Assembly: GCF_012935715.1 (NCBI RefSeq)
Contig: NZ_CP052860.1
Location: 6,820,001-6,884,000 of the forward strand
DNA length: 64,000 nt
Reading direction: 5' to 3'
Source of the DNA: Pseudomonas sp. ADAK13
GTDB taxonomy: Bacteria > Pseudomonadota > Gammaproteobacteria > Pseudomonadales > Pseudomonadaceae
Shown piece after piece: positions 25,875 through 37,252 of this stretch. Below the pieces are notes generated by a model, which saw nothing but the letters and a program-made list of their open reading frames with translations, was not told where the DNA came from and made no database searches. Position numbers and translations under genes: made by a program. How positions within the stretch are numbered: the first letter of the stretch is position 1; the number at the start of each line of letters is the position of its first letter.

Positions 25875-27200
25875 ATGGCACTGACACGCGAACAGCAAAT
25901 TGCAGCCCTTGAAAAAGACTGGGCTGAAAACCCACGCTGGAAAGGCGTGACCCGCGCTTATTCCGCTGCTGACGTCGTCCGCCTGCGTGGCTCGGTTCAA
26001 CCTGAGCACACTTTTGCAAAACTCGGCGCCGAGAAGCTGTGGAAGCTGGTCACCCAGGGTGCCAAGCCGTCCTTCCGCCCCGAAAAAGATTTCGTCAACT
26101 GCATGGGCGCCCTTACTGGCGGCCAAGCGGTTCAGCAGGTAAAAGCCGGTATCCAGGCGATCTACCTGTCCGGCTGGCAAGTGGCAGCGGACAACAACTC
26201 CGCTGAATCCATGTACCCCGACCAATCGCTGTACCCGGTGGACTCCGTGCCAACCGTGGTCAAGCGCATCAACAACTCGTTCCGCCGCGCTGACCAGATC
26301 CAGTGGAAAGCCGGTAAAGGCCCGGGCGACGAAGGCTACATCGACTACTTCGCACCGATCGTTGCAGACGCTGAAGCCGGTTTCGGCGGCGTTCTGAACG
26401 CCTACGAGCTGATGAAGAGCATGATCGAGGCAGGCGCTGCCGGCGTTCACTTCGAAGACCAACTGGCTTCGGTGAAGAAATGCGGCCACATGGGCGGCAA
26501 GGTTCTGGTGCCTACCCAGGAAGCTGTTCAAAAGTTGACTGCTGCTCGTCTGGCTGCTGACGTTGCTGGGACTCCGACCATCATCCTGGCCCGTACCGAC
26601 GCCAACGCGGCTGACTTGCTGACCTCGGATTGCGACCCGTACGACCAGCCGTTCGTGACTGGCGAACGTACTCAGGAAGGCTTCTACAAAGTGCGCGCCG
26701 GTCTCGACCAGGCGATCGCTCGCGGCCTGGCCTACGCGCCGTACGCCGACCTGATCTGGTGCGAAACCGCCAAGCCGGATCTGGACGAAGCTCGCCGCTT
26801 TGCTGAAGCAATCAAGAAGGAATACCCGGACCAACTGCTGTCCTACAACTGCTCGCCTTCCTTCAACTGGAAGAAGAACCTGGACGACGCGACCATCGCC
26901 AAGTTCCAGCGTGAATTGTCTGCCATGGGCTACAAGCACCAGTTCATCACCCTGGCCGGCATTCACAACATGTGGCACAGCATGTTCAACCTGGCGCACG
27001 ACTACGCCCGCAACGACATGACTGCTTACGTGAAGCTGCAGGAGCAGGAGTTCGCTGACGCGGCCAAGGGTTACACCTTTGTGGCGCACCAGCAGGAAGT
27101 GGGCACCGGCTACTTCGACGACATGACCACCGTGATCCAGGGCGGCACCTCGTCTGTGACTGCACTGACTGGGTCGACTGAAGAAGAGCAGTTCCACTGA
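25875..27200 (+). CDS. aceA: Isocitrate lyase
   Basis: 441 residues. It splits isocitrate into glyoxylate and succinate, opening the glyoxylate shunt for growth on acetate or fatty acids. The catalytic loop is [12 protein letters not shown] (about residues 196-207), with the nucleophilic Cys in KKCGH. Other signatures are the [16 protein letters not shown] insert and the [14 protein letters not shown] motif. The regulatory element upstream matches RccR control. It ends in a strong terminator. Confidence 0.97.
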   Translation: MALTREQQIAALEKDWAENPRWKGVTRAYSAADVVRLRGSVQPEHTFAKLGAEKLWKLVTQGAKPSFRPEKDFVNCMGALTGGQAVQQVKAGIQAIYLSGWQVAADNNSAESMYPDQSLYPVDSVPTVVKRINNSFRRADQIQWKAGKGPGDEGYIDYFAPIVADAEAGFGGVLNAYELMKSMIEAGAAGVHFEDQLASVKKCGHMGGKVLVPTQEAVQKLTAARLAADVAGTPTIILARTDANAADLLTSDCDPYDQPFVTGERTQEGFYKVRAGLDQAIARGLAYAPYADLIWCETAKPDLDEARRFAEAIKKEYPDQLLSYNCSPSFNWKKNLDDATIAKFQRELSAMGYKHQFITLAGIHNMWHSMFNLAHDYARNDMTAYVKLQEQEFADAAKGYTFVAHQQEVGTGYFDDMTTVIQGGTSSVTALTGSTEEEQFH

Positions 27201-27262
27201 GTGACTGAGTACACGGCCATTGCGGCCCCAAGGAAGACCTAACCGCAATGCCGCACGATCTG

Positions 27263-27292
27263 ACGCCCCGACTGGTTCGGGGCGTTTTTTTT
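27263..27292 (+). terminator. Terminator of aceA
   Basis: A 9-bp perfect stem (ACGCCCCGA / TCGGGGCGT) with a five-base loop and eight T. Confidence 0.93.
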
Positions 27293-27319
27293 GGGCCGTT
27301 TTTAACGTGCAGGTGGATT

Positions 27320-28148
27320 GTGTACATATCCGTTTTTTGGGTTATGGCTGATATGGGTTCCGCTCTTACAGCGGCTCACTTTTGAAAAGCGCAAAAGTAA
27401 GCAAAACGCTCTTGCCCCACCACTCGGCACCTCGCCTAGGCTCGGTGTGCCCTCTCTCCGGTACTACTCCGCGGGCCGCCGCGACGGGGCGTCCCTGCCC
27501 CGTCGCGGCTAAACCGGCGTCCTGCCGGTTTACCCGCTCCGTACTACCTGCGTTCGGCCAGCGTGGTTTAACGGGGCACCTAAGATCAAGATCAACAGCA
27601 GATCAACAGCACAGCGGCCTACAGGCCGGCTTGAGTGGTGTGGAGCAAAAGCAAAATCAAAATCTAAAGCGGGCACGATCCCCTGTAGGAGCTGGCTTGC
27701 CGGCGATGCAGACAACTCGGTACATCAGACACACCGAGGTGATGCCATCGCAGGCAAGCCAGCTCCCACAGAAAAGCAGAGCTGCAGCAGTTTCAGATTT
27801 GGTTTTGGCTTTCGCTTTGGCTTTTGATCTGGCTTCTACCACTCAAGCCGGCCTGTAGGCCGCTGTGCTTTTGCTTTTGATCTTGATCTGACTGCCCCAA
27901 TAAGCCCGAGGCCGAACGCAGGGATTGAGGAGCGGGTAAACCGGCAGGACGCCGGTTTAGCCGCGACGGGGCAGGGACGCCCCGTCGCGGCGGCCCGCGG
28001 AGCAATGCCGGAGTGAGGGAACACCGAGCCTTAGCGAGGTGCCGACAGGCGGGGCAGAGCGTTTTGGTTACTTTGCCGCTTTTGCAAAGTGACTCGCTGT
28101 AAGAGCGAAACCATAGGCGGCCGTTACCGCAACAACGGATATGTACAC
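27320..28148. repeat. Long inverted repeat (about 830 bases) with nested REPIN
   Basis: The ends are GTGTACATATCCG on the left and CGGATATGTACAC on the right. The arms (about 27320-27665 and 27800-28148) are imperfect reverse complements over some 340 bases. They share blocks such as CGCTCTTACAGCG, GCGGCCCGCGG, CCCGTCGCGGC with its GTCCCTGCCCCGTC mirror, TAAACCGGC and GGCCTACAGGCCGGCTTGAG. The centre (27683-27771) is a REPIN. I see no transposase or coding gene, and no clear target duplication. From memory this end sequence occurs as an intergenic repeat in several P. fluorescens genomes. Confidence 0.85.
27683..27771. repeat. REPIN at the centre of the long inverted repeat
   Basis: Left arm CTGTAGGAGCTGGCTTGCCG then GCGATG, right arm CATCGCAGGCAAGCCAGCTC then CCACAG, separated by an ACTCGGT...ACCGAGGT mini-stem. 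Same REP family as 10191 and 24437. Confidence 0.92.
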
Positions 28149-28578
28149 CCCCCCAACCCCCAATTTTCGATCAAAACATTGATCCAGAGCGGTACCCCCA
28201 CCTACAAAACCAGTTAAAAGATCCGCTTTACCAACTAGCATCCCCCACACAAGTAACAGCAACTTCCCCCGTTAAACCCCGAACAGCTGTTTAAAACCCA
28301 CGCAAACAATATTCATTATCATTTAGAGCATGAAAACTTCTTTACAGCTTAAACAAAACATAATTGGTGAAATGCCCGCTAATGCCCGCCCCGCAAGGGC
28401 TACAGCCCCAAGAAGGTGCACTATGTCCTTATTCCATCGAATAATTTCGCTATAGGAATTTTACTTGCCCGGTGTTTAGCCATAAAATCACCGCGATTGA
28501 TTGCGCTGCGACATATCGTCACTGCATCGTTACTTTTTCGAGCTCAGAGACCTTTGCTCTCTGTTAAGGATTTCCAGC
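28149..28578. other. 430-base region upstream of nuoA
   Basis: An AT-richer stretch (about 28270-28380) after the long repeat, with the nuo promoter presumably inside it. It contains a Fur-box-like sequence (28302-28320). A 175-residue frame beginning at 28416 overlaps nuoA out of frame and has no conserved features. The leader up to nuoA would be 150-250 bases. Confidence 0.5.
28302..28320. promoter_or_regulatory. Possible Fur box upstream of nuo operon
   Basis: By eye 14 of 19 bases match the Fur consensus GATAATGATAATCATTATC; the right half is the strong part (TATTCATTATC, 10 of 11). The match is borderline in an AT-rich stretch, so treat it as a hypothesis. Confidence 0.3.
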
Positions 28579-28992
28579 ATGACCGAAGCGACAGGACTCA
28601 TGGCCCACAACTGGGGCTTTGCCATTTTCCTCCTCGGTGTTGTCGGCCTTTGCGCCTTCATGCTCGGTGTCTCCAGCCTCCTCGGGTCAAAAGCCTGGGG
28701 CCGCAGCAAAAACGAACCGTTCGAGTCCGGCATGCTACCTACAGGTGGCGCCCGCTTGCGGCTCTCAGCCAAATTCTATCTGGTCGCGATGCTCTTCGTG
28801 ATCTTCGACATCGAAGCCCTTTTTCTCTTTGCCTGGTCTGTGTCCGTCCGCGAAAGCGGCTGGACCGGATTCGTCGAAGCCCTCGTTTTCATAGCAATTC
28901 TGTTGGCAGGCCTTGTCTACCTATTTCGAGTGGGCGCCCTTGATTGGGCTCCGGAAGCTCGTCGCAAGCGGCAAGCGAAGCTGAAACAATGA
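28579..28992 (+). CDS. nuoA: NADH dehydrogenase I subunit A
   Basis: 137 residues with three membrane helices. It is part of the membrane arm of complex I, next to NuoH/J/K at the quinone junction. The conserved loop is [20 protein letters not shown] with [19 protein letters not shown] after it. The start is the ATG at 28579, preceded by AAGGA with eight-base spacing; an open extension upstream is not conserved. First gene of a 13-gene operon. Confidence 0.95.
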   Translation: MTEATGLMAHNWGFAIFLLGVVGLCAFMLGVSSLLGSKAWGRSKNEPFESGMLPTGGARLRLSAKFYLVAMLFVIFDIEALFLFAWSVSVRESGWTGFVEALVFIAILLAGLVYLFRVGALDWAPEARRKRQAKLKQ

Positions 28993-29002
28993 GGCTTTGG
29001 CG

Positions 29003-29677
29003 ATGCAATACAATCTCACCAGGATCGACCCGGATGCTCCTAACGAGCAATACCCCATCGGCGAACGGGAAACCGTTTCCGACCCGTTAGAAGACCAAGT
29101 CCACAAAAACATCTACATGGGCAAGCTGGAAGACGTGCTGAGTGGCGCGGTCAACTGGGGGCGTAAAAACTCCCTGTGGCCGTACAACTTCGGTCTTTCC
29201 TGCTGCTACGTGGAAATGACCACCGCCTTCACGGCGCCCCACGACATCGCGCGCTTTGGCGCCGAAGTTATCCGGGCCTCGCCGCGTCAGGCGGATTTCA
29301 TGGTTATCGCCGGTACCTGCTTTATCAAGATGGCGCCAATCATTCAGCGTCTCTACGAGCAAATGCTCGAGCCAAAGTGGGTTATCTCCATGGGTTCGTG
29401 CGCCAACTCCGGTGGCATGTACGACATCTACTCCGTGGTTCAGGGGGTGGACAAGTTCCTGCCCGTGGACGTCTACGTGCCTGGCTGCCCGCCCCGCCCT
29501 GAAGCATTTCTGCAAGGCTTGATGCTGTTGCAGGAATCGATTGGCAAGGAGCGTCGCCCACTTTCCTGGGTTGTCGGAGATCAAGGCGTATACCGCGCCG
29601 AGATGCCGTCACAAAAGGAACAGCGCCGCGAACAGCGTATTCAGGTCACCAACCTGCGCAGCCCCGACGAAGTCTGA
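29003..29677 (+). CDS. nuoB: NADH dehydrogenase I subunit B
   Basis: 224 residues. It carries iron-sulfur cluster N2, the last one before ubiquinone. Cluster ligands are in the [15 protein letters not shown] and [11 protein letters not shown] motifs (tandem Cys plus two singles). The ATG at 29003 is preferred to a TTG two codons upstream. The C-terminal tail is basic and glutamine-rich ([11 protein letters not shown]). Confidence 0.96.
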   Translation: MQYNLTRIDPDAPNEQYPIGERETVSDPLEDQVHKNIYMGKLEDVLSGAVNWGRKNSLWPYNFGLSCCYVEMTTAFTAPHDIARFGAEVIRASPRQADFMVIAGTCFIKMAPIIQRLYEQMLEPKWVISMGSCANSGGMYDIYSVVQGVDKFLPVDVYVPGCPPRPEAFLQGLMLLQESIGKERRPLSWVVGDQGVYRAEMPSQKEQRREQRIQVTNLRSPDEV

Positions 29678-29749
29678 TCCAGCACCGCTTCTTTTATAGA
29701 ACGAAAACCTGGCTTCATTCTTTACGTTGACCGAAAGCGATAAAAAACC

Positions 29750-31534
29750 ATGACTACAGGCAGTGCTCTGTACATCCCGCCTTATAAGGCAGACGACCAG
29801 GATGTGGTCGTCGAACTCAATAACCGTTTTGGCCCTGACGCCTTCACCGCCCAGGCCACACGCACCGGTATGCCGGTGCTGTGGGTGGCGCGTGCCAGGC
29901 TCGTCGAAGTCCTGAGCTTCCTGCGCAACCTGCCCAAGCCGTACGTCATGCTCTATGACCTGCATGGCGTGGACGAGCGCCTGCGCACCAAGCGCCAGGG
30001 ACTGCCGAGCGGCGCCGACTTCACCGTGTTCTACCACCTGATGTCGCTGGAACGTAACAGCGACGTGATGATCAAGGTGGCCCTCTCCGAGAGCGACCTG
30101 AGCGTTCCGACCGTGACCGGTATCTGGCCTAACGCCAACTGGTACGAGCGTGAAGTGTGGGACATGTTCGGCATCGACTTCCCGGGCCACCCGCACCTCT
30201 CGCGCATCATGATGCCGCCGACCTGGGAAGGTCACCCGCTGCGCAAGGACTTCCCTGCCCGCGCCACCGAATTCGATCCATTCAGCCTGACCCTCGCCAA
30301 GCAGCAGCTTGAAGAAGAGGCTGCACGCTTCCGTCCGGAAGACTGGGGCATGAAGCGCTCCGGCACCAACGAGGACTACATGTTCCTCAACCTGGGCCCG
30401 AACCACCCTTCGGCTCACGGTGCCTTCCGTATCATCCTGCAACTGGACGGCGAAGAAATCGTCGACTGCGTACCGGACATCGGCTACCACCACCGTGGTG
30501 CCGAGAAGATGGCCGAGCGTCAGTCGTGGCACAGTTTCATCCCGTACACCGACCGCATCGACTACCTCGGCGGCGTGATGAACAACCTGCCGTACGTGCT
30601 CTCGGTCGAGAAGCTGGCGGGCATCAAGGTGCCGGACAAGGTCGACACCATCCGCATCATGATGGCCGAGTTCTTCCGGATCACCAGCCACCTGCTGTTC
30701 CTGGGTACCTATATCCAGGACGTCGGCGCCATGACCCCGGTGTTCTTCACCTTCACCGACCGTCAGCGCGCCTACAAGGTCATCGAAGCCATCACCGGTT
30801 TCCGCCTGCACCCGGCCTGGTACCGCATCGGCGGTGTGGCGCACGACCTGCCGCGTGGCTGGGAGCGCCTGGTCAAGGAGTTCATCGACTGGATGCCCAA
30901 GCGTCTGGACGAGTACCAGAAAGCCGCCCTGGACAACAGCATCCTCAAGGGCCGGACCATCGGCGTCGCCCAGTACAACACCAAAGAGGCCCTGGAATGG
31001 GGCGTCACCGGTGCTGGCCTGCGTTCCACCGGTTGCGACTTCGACCTGCGCAAGGCGCGCCCGTACTCCGGCTACCAGAACTTCGAATTCGAAGTCCCGC
31101 TGGCGGCCAACGGCGATGCCTACGACCGCTGCATCGTGCGCGTCGAAGAAATGCGCCAGAGCCTGAAGATCATCGAACAGTGCATGCGCAACATGCCGGA
31201 AGGCCCGTACAAGGCGGATCACCCGCTGACCACGCCGCCGCCGAAAGAGCGCACGCTGCAACACATCGAAACCCTGATCACGCACTTCCTGCAAGTTTCG
31301 TGGGGCCCGGTCATGCCGGCCAACGAATCCTTCCAGATGATCGAAGCGACCAAGGGTATCAACAGTTATTACCTGACGAGCGATGGCGGCACCATGAGCT
31401 ACCGCACCCGGATTCGTACTCCAAGCTTCCCGCACCTGCAGCAGATCCCTTCGGTGATCAAAGGTGAAATGGTCGCGGACTTGATTGCGTACCTGGGTAG
31501 TATCGATTTCGTTATGGCCGACGTGGACCGCTAA
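29750..31534 (+). CDS. nuoCD: NADH dehydrogenase I fused subunits C/D
   Basis: 594 residues, a fusion of the 30-kDa (about 1-190) and 49-kDa (about 205-594) subunits, as in E. coli and other pseudomonads. The C part ends in the [20 protein letters not shown] signature. The D part begins at [18 protein letters not shown] and includes [12 protein letters not shown]; it forms the quinone chamber with NuoB. It ends with [11 protein letters not shown]. nuoE begins two bases after its stop. Confidence 0.97.
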   Translation: MTTGSALYIPPYKADDQDVVVELNNRFGPDAFTAQATRTGMPVLWVARARLVEVLSFLRNLPKPYVMLYDLHGVDERLRTKRQGLPSGADFTVFYHLMSLERNSDVMIKVALSESDLSVPTVTGIWPNANWYEREVWDMFGIDFPGHPHLSRIMMPPTWEGHPLRKDFPARATEFDPFSLTLAKQQLEEEAARFRPEDWGMKRSGTNEDYMFLNLGPNHPSAHGAFRIILQLDGEEIVDCVPDIGYHHRGAEKMAERQSWHSFIPYTDRIDYLGGVMNNLPYVLSVEKLAGIKVPDKVDTIRIMMAEFFRITSHLLFLGTYIQDVGAMTPVFFTFTDRQRAYKVIEAITGFRLHPAWYRIGGVAHDLPRGWERLVKEFIDWMPKRLDEYQKAALDNSILKGRTIGVAQYNTKEALEWGVTGAGLRSTGCDFDLRKARPYSGYQNFEFEVPLAANGDAYDRCIVRVEEMRQSLKIIEQCMRNMPEGPYKADHPLTTPPPKERTLQHIETLITHFLQVSWGPVMPANESFQMIEATKGINSYYLTSDGGTMSYRTRIRTPSFPHLQQIPSVIKGEMVADLIAYLGSIDFVMADVDR

Positions 31535-31536
31535 GC

Positions 31537-32034
31537 ATGAACAGCACGCTTATCCAGACAGACCGTTTCACCTTGAGTGAAACCGAGCGCTCGGCCATCG
31601 AGCACGAGTTGCATCACTACGAAGACCCGCGCGCGGCGTCGATCGAAGCCTTGAAGATCGTCCAGAAGGAACGTGGCTGGGTGCCGGACGGCGCCCTCTA
31701 CGCCATCGGCGAGATCCTGGGCATCCCTGCCAGCGACGTTGAAGGCGTGGCGACGTTCTACAGCCAGATCTTCCGCCAGCCGGTTGGCCGCCACATCATT
31801 CGCGTGTGCGACAGCATGGTCTGCTACATCGGTGGCCACGAGTCCGTGGTCAGCGAGATCCAGAGCAAGCTGGGCATCGGCCTGGGCCAAACCACGCCGG
31901 ACGGCCGCTTCACGCTGCTGCCGGTGTGCTGCCTGGGCAACTGTGACAAGGCGCCGGCGTTGATGATCGACGACGACACATTCGGTGACGTGCAGCCTGC
32001 TGGCGTCACCCAATTGCTCGAGGGCTACCCATGA
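31537..32034 (+). CDS. nuoE: NADH dehydrogenase I subunit E
   Basis: 165 residues with a thioredoxin-like fold. It holds the 2Fe-2S cluster N1a through cysteines in [11 protein letters not shown] and [13 protein letters not shown]. It belongs to the NADH-oxidising module with NuoF and NuoG. Its stop overlaps the nuoF start by four bases. Confidence 0.96.
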   Translation: MNSTLIQTDRFTLSETERSAIEHELHHYEDPRAASIEALKIVQKERGWVPDGALYAIGEILGIPASDVEGVATFYSQIFRQPVGRHIIRVCDSMVCYIGGHESVVSEIQSKLGIGLGQTTPDGRFTLLPVCCLGNCDKAPALMIDDDTFGDVQPAGVTQLLEGYP

Positions 32035-33386
32035 CCCTGACTTCCTTCGGTCCTGCCAACCGCATCAAGCGGTCGGCCGAGACTCACCCGCTGACCTGGC
32101 GCCTGCGTGACGACGGCGAGCCTGTATGGCTTGACGAGTACCAGGCCAAGAACGGTTACGCAGCCGCGCGCAAAGCCTTCGCCGACATGGCCCAGGACGA
32201 CATCGTCCAGACCGTGAAGGACGCCGGCCTCAAAGGCCGCGGCGGTGCAGGCTTCCCCACGGGCGTTAAGTGGGGCCTGATGCCGAAAGACGAATCCATC
32301 AACATCCGCTACCTGCTGTGCAACGCGGATGAAATGGAGCCGAACACCTGGAAAGACCGCATGCTGATGGAGCAACTGCCCCATCTGTTGATCGAAGGCA
32401 TGCTGATCAGTGCCCGCGCGCTGAAAACCTACCGTGGCTATATCTTCCTGCGTGGCGAGTACACCACCGCCGCCAAGCACCTGAACCGTGCCGTGGAAGA
32501 AGCCAAGGCCGCAGGCCTGTTGGGCAAGAACATCCTCGGTTCGGGTTTCGACTTCGAACTGTTCGTGCACACCGGCGCCGGGCGTTACATCTGCGGTGAA
32601 GAAACCGCACTGATCAACTCCCTCGAAGGCCGCCGTGCCAACCCACGCTCCAAGCCGCCCTTCCCGGCCGCCGTGGGCGTGTGGGGCAAGCCGACCTGCG
32701 TGAACAACGTTGAAACCCTGTGCAACGTGCCGGCGATCATCGGCGACGGCGTGGAGTGGTACAAATCGTTGGCCCGCGAAGGCAGCGAAGACATGGGCAC
32801 CAAGCTCATGGGCTTCTCCGGCAAGGTCAAGAACCCGGGCCTGTGGGAACTGCCATTCGGCGTGACCGCGCGCGAGCTGTTCGAGGACTACGCCGGCGGC
32901 ATGCGCGACGGCTACACCCTCAAGGCCTGGCAACCAGGCGGCGCCGGTACCGGCTTCCTGCTGCCCGAGCACCTCGACGCACAAATGTACGCCGGCGGCA
33001 TCGGCAAGGTGGGCACCCGTATGGGTACCGGCCTGGCCATGGCCGTGGACAACACCGTGAACATGGTGTCGTTGCTGCGCAACATGGAGCAGTTCTTCTC
33101 CCGCGAATCCTGTGGTTTCTGCACCCCGTGCCGCGATGGTCTGCCATGGAGCGTGAAACTCTTGATGGCCCTCGAGAAAGGCGAAGGTCAGCCAGGCGAT
33201 ATCGAGACCCTGCTGGGTCTGGTGGGTTTCCTCGGCCCTGGCAAGACTTTCTGTGCTCACGCACCGGGCGCCGTGGAGCCATTGGGCAGCGCGATCAAAT
33301 ACTTCCGCTCGGAGTTCGAAGCCGGCATTGCGCCCAAAAGCGCCGCCGTCCCGCCTCTGGCAAGGCCGATTGTAGTCGGCGCGTAA
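32031..33386 (+). CDS. nuoF: NADH dehydrogenase I subunit F
   Basis: 451 residues. It binds NADH, FMN and the 4Fe-4S cluster N3. The nucleotide site is [17 protein letters not shown], followed by [14 protein letters not shown] and [19 protein letters not shown]. The N3 ligands lie in [12 protein letters not shown] plus a later Cys in [12 protein letters not shown] hairpin follows before nuoG. Confidence 0.97.
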   Translation: MTLTSFGPANRIKRSAETHPLTWRLRDDGEPVWLDEYQAKNGYAAARKAFADMAQDDIVQTVKDAGLKGRGGAGFPTGVKWGLMPKDESINIRYLLCNADEMEPNTWKDRMLMEQLPHLLIEGMLISARALKTYRGYIFLRGEYTTAAKHLNRAVEEAKAAGLLGKNILGSGFDFELFVHTGAGRYICGEETALINSLEGRRANPRSKPPFPAAVGVWGKPTCVNNVETLCNVPAIIGDGVEWYKSLAREGSEDMGTKLMGFSGKVKNPGLWELPFGVTARELFEDYAGGMRDGYTLKAWQPGGAGTGFLLPEHLDAQMYAGGIGKVGTRMGTGLAMAVDNTVNMVSLLRNMEQFFSRESCGFCTPCRDGLPWSVKLLMALEKGEGQPGDIETLLGLVGFLGPGKTFCAHAPGAVEPLGSAIKYFRSEFEAGIAPKSAAVPPLARPIVVGA

Positions 33387-33394
33387 CGCTTAAA

Positions 33395-33422
33395 AAGGCG
33401 AAGGGTCCGTGCCCTTCGCCTT
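33395..33422 (+). promoter_or_regulatory. Strong hairpin inside the nuo operon, between nuoF and nuoG
   Basis: An 11-bp perfect stem (AAGGCGAAGGG 33395-33405 / CCCTTCGCCTT 33412-33422) with loop TCCGTG, nine bases after the nuoF stop. It is followed by TCTCATG rather than a T run, so full termination is unlikely; processing, stabilisation or partial attenuation are possible. Confidence 0.75.
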
Positions 33423-33522
33423 CTCATGTGCTGACGCCTTTTATGGCTGTGTTGATGCACATGAATAACAAGATTCCATTAGCCACGCCCGCTGACACCG
33501 GGCCAACGAAGAACTTTGAACC

Positions 33523-36237
33523 ATGGCCACTATCCACGTAGACGGCAAAGAGCTCGAAGTCGATGGGGCAGACAACCTGTTACAGGCGTGTCTGTCGCTA
33601 GGCCTCGACATTCCATATTTCTGCTGGCACCCCGCCCTTGGCAGCGTTGGCGCTTGCCGCCAGTGCGCGGTCAAGCAGTACACCGACGAGAACGACACCC
33701 GTGGTCGTATCGTCATGTCCTGCATGACGCCTGCCACCGACGGCAGCTGGATTTCCATCGAAGACGAAGAAGCGAAAGTGTTTCGCGCCAGCGTCGTCGA
33801 ATGGCTGATGACCAACCACCCGCACGACTGCCCTGTGTGTGAGGAAGGCGGTCACTGCCACCTGCAAGACATGACCGTGATGACCGGCCACAACGAGCGC
33901 CGGTATCGCTTCACCAAGCGTACCCACCAGAACCAGCAACTGGGCCCGTTCATTTCCCACGAGATGAACCGCTGCATCGCTTGCTACCGCTGCGTGCGCT
34001 TCTATAAGGACTACGCCGGCGGCACCGACCTCGGTGTGTTCGGCGCCCACGACAACGTGTACTTCGGTCGCGTTGAAGACGGCACCCTTGAAAGCGAATT
34101 CTCCGGCAACCTCACCGAGGTCTGCCCGACCGGTGTGTTCACCGACAAGACTCACTCCGAACGCTACAACCGCAAGTGGGACATGCAGTTCTCGCCGAGC
34201 ATCTGCCATGGCTGCTCCAGCGGTTGCAACATCTCCCCGGGCGAGCGCTACGGCGAACTGCGTCGGATCGAAAACCGCTTCAACGGTTCGGTCAACCAGT
34301 ACTTCCTGTGCGACCGTGGCCGTTTCGGCTACGGCTACGTCAACCGCGAAGACCGCCCGCGTCAGCCACTGCTGGCCGACGGCGCCAAGCTGAGCCTGGA
34401 CGAAGCGCTGGATAAAGCCGCTGACCTGCTGCGCGGTCGCAATATCGTCGGTATCGGTTCGCCCCGCGCCAGCCTCGAAAGCAACTACGCGTTGCGCGAG
34501 CTGGTGGGTGCCGAGCACTTCTACTCGGGTATCGAAGCCGGTGAACTGGAGCGTATCCGCCTGGTGCTGCAAGTTCTGAACGACAGCCCGCTGCCGGTTC
34601 CGAACATGCGCGACATCGAAGACCACGACGCGATCTTCGTCCTCGGTGAAGACCTGACCCAGACTGCCGCCCGTGTCGCCCTGTCCCTGCGCCAGTCGGT
34701 GAAAGGCAAGGCCGAAGACATGGCCGACGCCATGCGCGTCCAGCCCTGGCTCGACGCTGCAGTGAAAAACATCGGCCAGCACGCGCTGAACCCGCTGTTC
34801 ATCGCATCGCTGGCTGAAACCAAGCTCGACGACATCGCTGAAGAATGCGTACACGCAGCACCGGACGACCTGGCCCGCATCGGTTTCGCCGTGGCCCACG
34901 CCCTCGACGCCAGCGCGCCTGCGGTTGAAGGCCTGGACGCTGAAGCCGTTGAGCTGGCCAAGCGCATCGCCGACGCCCTGCTGGCCGCCAAGCGCCCATT
35001 GATCATTGCCGGTACCTCGCTGGGTTCCAAGGCACTGATCGAAGCCGCCGCCAACATCGCCAAAGCCTTGAAGCTGCGCGAGAAGAACGGCTCCATCAGC
35101 CTGATCGTGCCGGAAGCCAACAGCCTCGGCCTGGCCATGCTCGGTGGCGAGTCCCTGGATGCGGCCCTGCAGGCCGTGACCGACGGCAGCGCCGATGCGA
35201 TCGTGGTGCTGGAAAACGACCTGTACACCCGCACGGATTCGGCCAAGGTCGACGCAGCGCTGAACGCGGCCAAAGTGGTGATCGTTGCCGACCACCAGAA
35301 AACCGCCACCAGCGACCGCGCCCACCTGGTACTGCCCGCCGCCACCTTTGCTGAAGGCGACGGCACCCTGGTCAGCCAGGAAGGCCGCGCCCAGCGCTTC
35401 TTCCAGGTGTTCGATCCGAAGTACATGGACGCCAGCATCCTGGTTCACGAAGGCTGGCGCTGGCTGCATGCCCTGCGCGCCACCCTGCTGAACCAGCCGA
35501 TCGACTGGACCCAGCTCGACCACGTGACAGCCGCCGCAGCCGCAGCCGCACCGCAACTGGCACGTATCGTCGACGCCGCGCCGTCTGCCGCGTTCCGCAT
35601 CAAGGGCATGAAACTCGCCCGCGAACCGCTGCGCTACTCCGGCCGTACCGCCATGCGCGCGGACATCAGCGTGCACGAGCCACGTACGCCGCAAGACAAC
35701 GACACCGCGTTCGCCTTCTCCATGGAAGGTTACTCGGGTTCGGTCGAGCCACGTCAGCAGGTACCTTTCGCCTGGTCGCCGGGCTGGAACTCGCCACAGG
35801 CCTGGAACAAGTTCCAGGACGAAGTCGGTGGTCACATCCGCGCTGGCGACCCGGGCACCCGCCTGATCGAAAGCACCGGTGACTCGCTGAACTGGTTCGC
35901 CAGCGTGCCGCGTCCGTTCAACCCGGCCCAGGGTACCTGGCAGGTTGTGCCGTTCTTCCACCTGTTCGGCAGCGAAGAGACCTCTTCCAAAGCCGCGCCG
36001 GTACAAGAGCGCATTCCGGCCGCCTACGTGTCCGTAGCCAAGTCCGAAGCCGACCGCCTGGGCGTCAACGACGGTGCCCTGCTCAGCGTGACCGTTGCCG
36101 GCAAGACCCTGCGTCTGCCGCTGCGCATCAACGAAGAGTTGGGTGCTGGCCTGGTTGCATTGCCAAAAGGCCTCGCGGGGATTCCTCCAGCGATCTTCGG
36201 CCTTACCGTTGACGGTCTGCAGGAGGCAGCTCAATGA
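33523..36237 (+). CDS. nuoG: NADH dehydrogenase I subunit G
   Basis: 904 residues. The N-terminal ferredoxin-like domain carries the 2Fe-2S cluster ([22 protein letters not shown]). Next come the HxxxC-type 4Fe-4S site ([14 protein letters not shown]), the [16 protein letters not shown] site, and a further CHGCSSGCN cluster (N7) as in E. coli. The remaining ~650 residues are molybdopterin-oxidoreductase-like without cofactor. An alanine-rich linker ([13 protein letters not shown]) precedes the last third. nuoH starts inside its stop codon region (4-base overlap). Confidence 0.97.
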   Translation: MATIHVDGKELEVDGADNLLQACLSLGLDIPYFCWHPALGSVGACRQCAVKQYTDENDTRGRIVMSCMTPATDGSWISIEDEEAKVFRASVVEWLMTNHPHDCPVCEEGGHCHLQDMTVMTGHNERRYRFTKRTHQNQQLGPFISHEMNRCIACYRCVRFYKDYAGGTDLGVFGAHDNVYFGRVEDGTLESEFSGNLTEVCPTGVFTDKTHSERYNRKWDMQFSPSICHGCSSGCNISPGERYGELRRIENRFNGSVNQYFLCDRGRFGYGYVNREDRPRQPLLADGAKLSLDEALDKAADLLRGRNIVGIGSPRASLESNYALRELVGAEHFYSGIEAGELERIRLVLQVLNDSPLPVPNMRDIEDHDAIFVLGEDLTQTAARVALSLRQSVKGKAEDMADAMRVQPWLDAAVKNIGQHALNPLFIASLAETKLDDIAEECVHAAPDDLARIGFAVAHALDASAPAVEGLDAEAVELAKRIADALLAAKRPLIIAGTSLGSKALIEAAANIAKALKLREKNGSISLIVPEANSLGLAMLGGESLDAALQAVTDGSADAIVVLENDLYTRTDSAKVDAALNAAKVVIVADHQKTATSDRAHLVLPAATFAEGDGTLVSQEGRAQRFFQVFDPKYMDASILVHEGWRWLHALRATLLNQPIDWTQLDHVTAAAAAAAPQLARIVDAAPSAAFRIKGMKLAREPLRYSGRTAMRADISVHEPRTPQDNDTAFAFSMEGYSGSVEPRQQVPFAWSPGWNSPQAWNKFQDEVGGHIRAGDPGTRLIESTGDSLNWFASVPRPFNPAQGTWQVVPFFHLFGSEETSSKAAPVQERIPAAYVSVAKSEADRLGVNDGALLSVTVAGKTLRLPLRINEELGAGLVALPKGLAGIPPAIFGLTVDGLQEAAQ

Positions 36238-37241
36238 CCTGGTTCACCCCTGAAGTGATCGACGTGATCATCGCGGTGGTCAAGGCCATCGTGATCCTGT
36301 TGGCCGTGGTCGTGGCGGGCGCCCTGCTCAGCTTCGTCGAACGTCGCCTGCTGGGCTGGTGGCAGGACCGTTATGGTCCGAACCGCGTTGGCCCGTTTGG
36401 TATGTTCCAGATCGCCGCCGACATGCTGAAAATGTTCTTCAAGGAAGACTGGACCCCGCCGTTTGCCGACAAGGTGATCTTCACCCTGGCACCGGTCGTG
36501 GCCATGAGCGCCTTGCTGATTGCCTTCGCAATCATCCCGATCACCCCGACCTGGGGCGTGGCGGACCTGAACATCGGCTTGCTGTTCTTCTTCGCCATGG
36601 CCGGTTTGTCGGTCTACGCGGTGCTGTTCGCCGGTTGGTCGAGCAACAACAAGTTCGCCCTGCTGGGCAGCTTGCGGGCTTCGGCCCAGACCGTCTCCTA
36701 CGAAGTGTTCATGGGCCTCGCGCTGATGGGCATCGTGGTGCAGGTGGGCTCGTTCAACATGCGCGACATCGTCGAGTACCAGGCGCAGAACCTGTGGTTC
36801 ATCATTCCGCAGTTCTTCGGCTTCTGTACCTTCTTCATCGCTGGCGTCGCCGTGACTCACCGTCACCCGTTCGACCAGCCGGAAGCAGAACAGGAACTGG
36901 CCGACGGTTACCACATTGAATACGCCGGCATGAAGTGGGGCATGTTCTTCGTAGGTGAGTACATCGGCATCATCTTGATCTCGGCCCTGCTGGTCACGCT
37001 GTTCTTCGGCGGCTGGCACGGTCCATTCGGCATCCTGCCGCAGCTGGCGTTCTTCTGGTTCTTCCTGAAGACCGCGTTCTTCATCATGCTGTTCATCCTG
37101 CTGCGCGCTTCCATCCCGCGTCCACGGTATGACCAGGTGATGGATTTCAGCTGGCGATTCTGCCTGCCGCTGACCCTGATCAATTTGCTGGTGACTGCTG
37201 CCGTTGTGTTGTTGAACACGCCAGCGGGCGCGGTTCAGTGA
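36234..37241 (+). CDS. nuoH: NADH dehydrogenase I subunit H
   Basis: 335 residues with eight or nine membrane helices. It joins the peripheral and membrane arms and forms part of the quinone channel. Signatures are [21 protein letters not shown] near residue 30 and the [22 protein letters not shown] loop. It overlaps nuoG by four bases. Confidence 0.97.
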   Translation: MTWFTPEVIDVIIAVVKAIVILLAVVVAGALLSFVERRLLGWWQDRYGPNRVGPFGMFQIAADMLKMFFKEDWTPPFADKVIFTLAPVVAMSALLIAFAIIPITPTWGVADLNIGLLFFFAMAGLSVYAVLFAGWSSNNKFALLGSLRASAQTVSYEVFMGLALMGIVVQVGSFNMRDIVEYQAQNLWFIIPQFFGFCTFFIAGVAVTHRHPFDQPEAEQELADGYHIEYAGMKWGMFFVGEYIGIILISALLVTLFFGGWHGPFGILPQLAFFWFFLKTAFFIMLFILLRASIPRPRYDQVMDFSWRFCLPLTLINLLVTAAVVLLNTPAGAVQ

Positions 37242-37252
37242 GGATTTGACCC

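Noticed and set aside
27318-28024. Short open frames inside the long inverted repeat
   Set aside because: They are mirror images in the repeat arms, low-complexity and without start signals; the region is a non-coding repeat.
28416-28943. 175-residue frame at the start of the nuo operon
   Set aside because: Overlaps nuoA out of frame; nuoA has conserved motifs and the proper ribosome binding site.
33598-36234. 878-residue frame opposite nuoG
   Set aside because: Antisense to nuoG, composition bias only.
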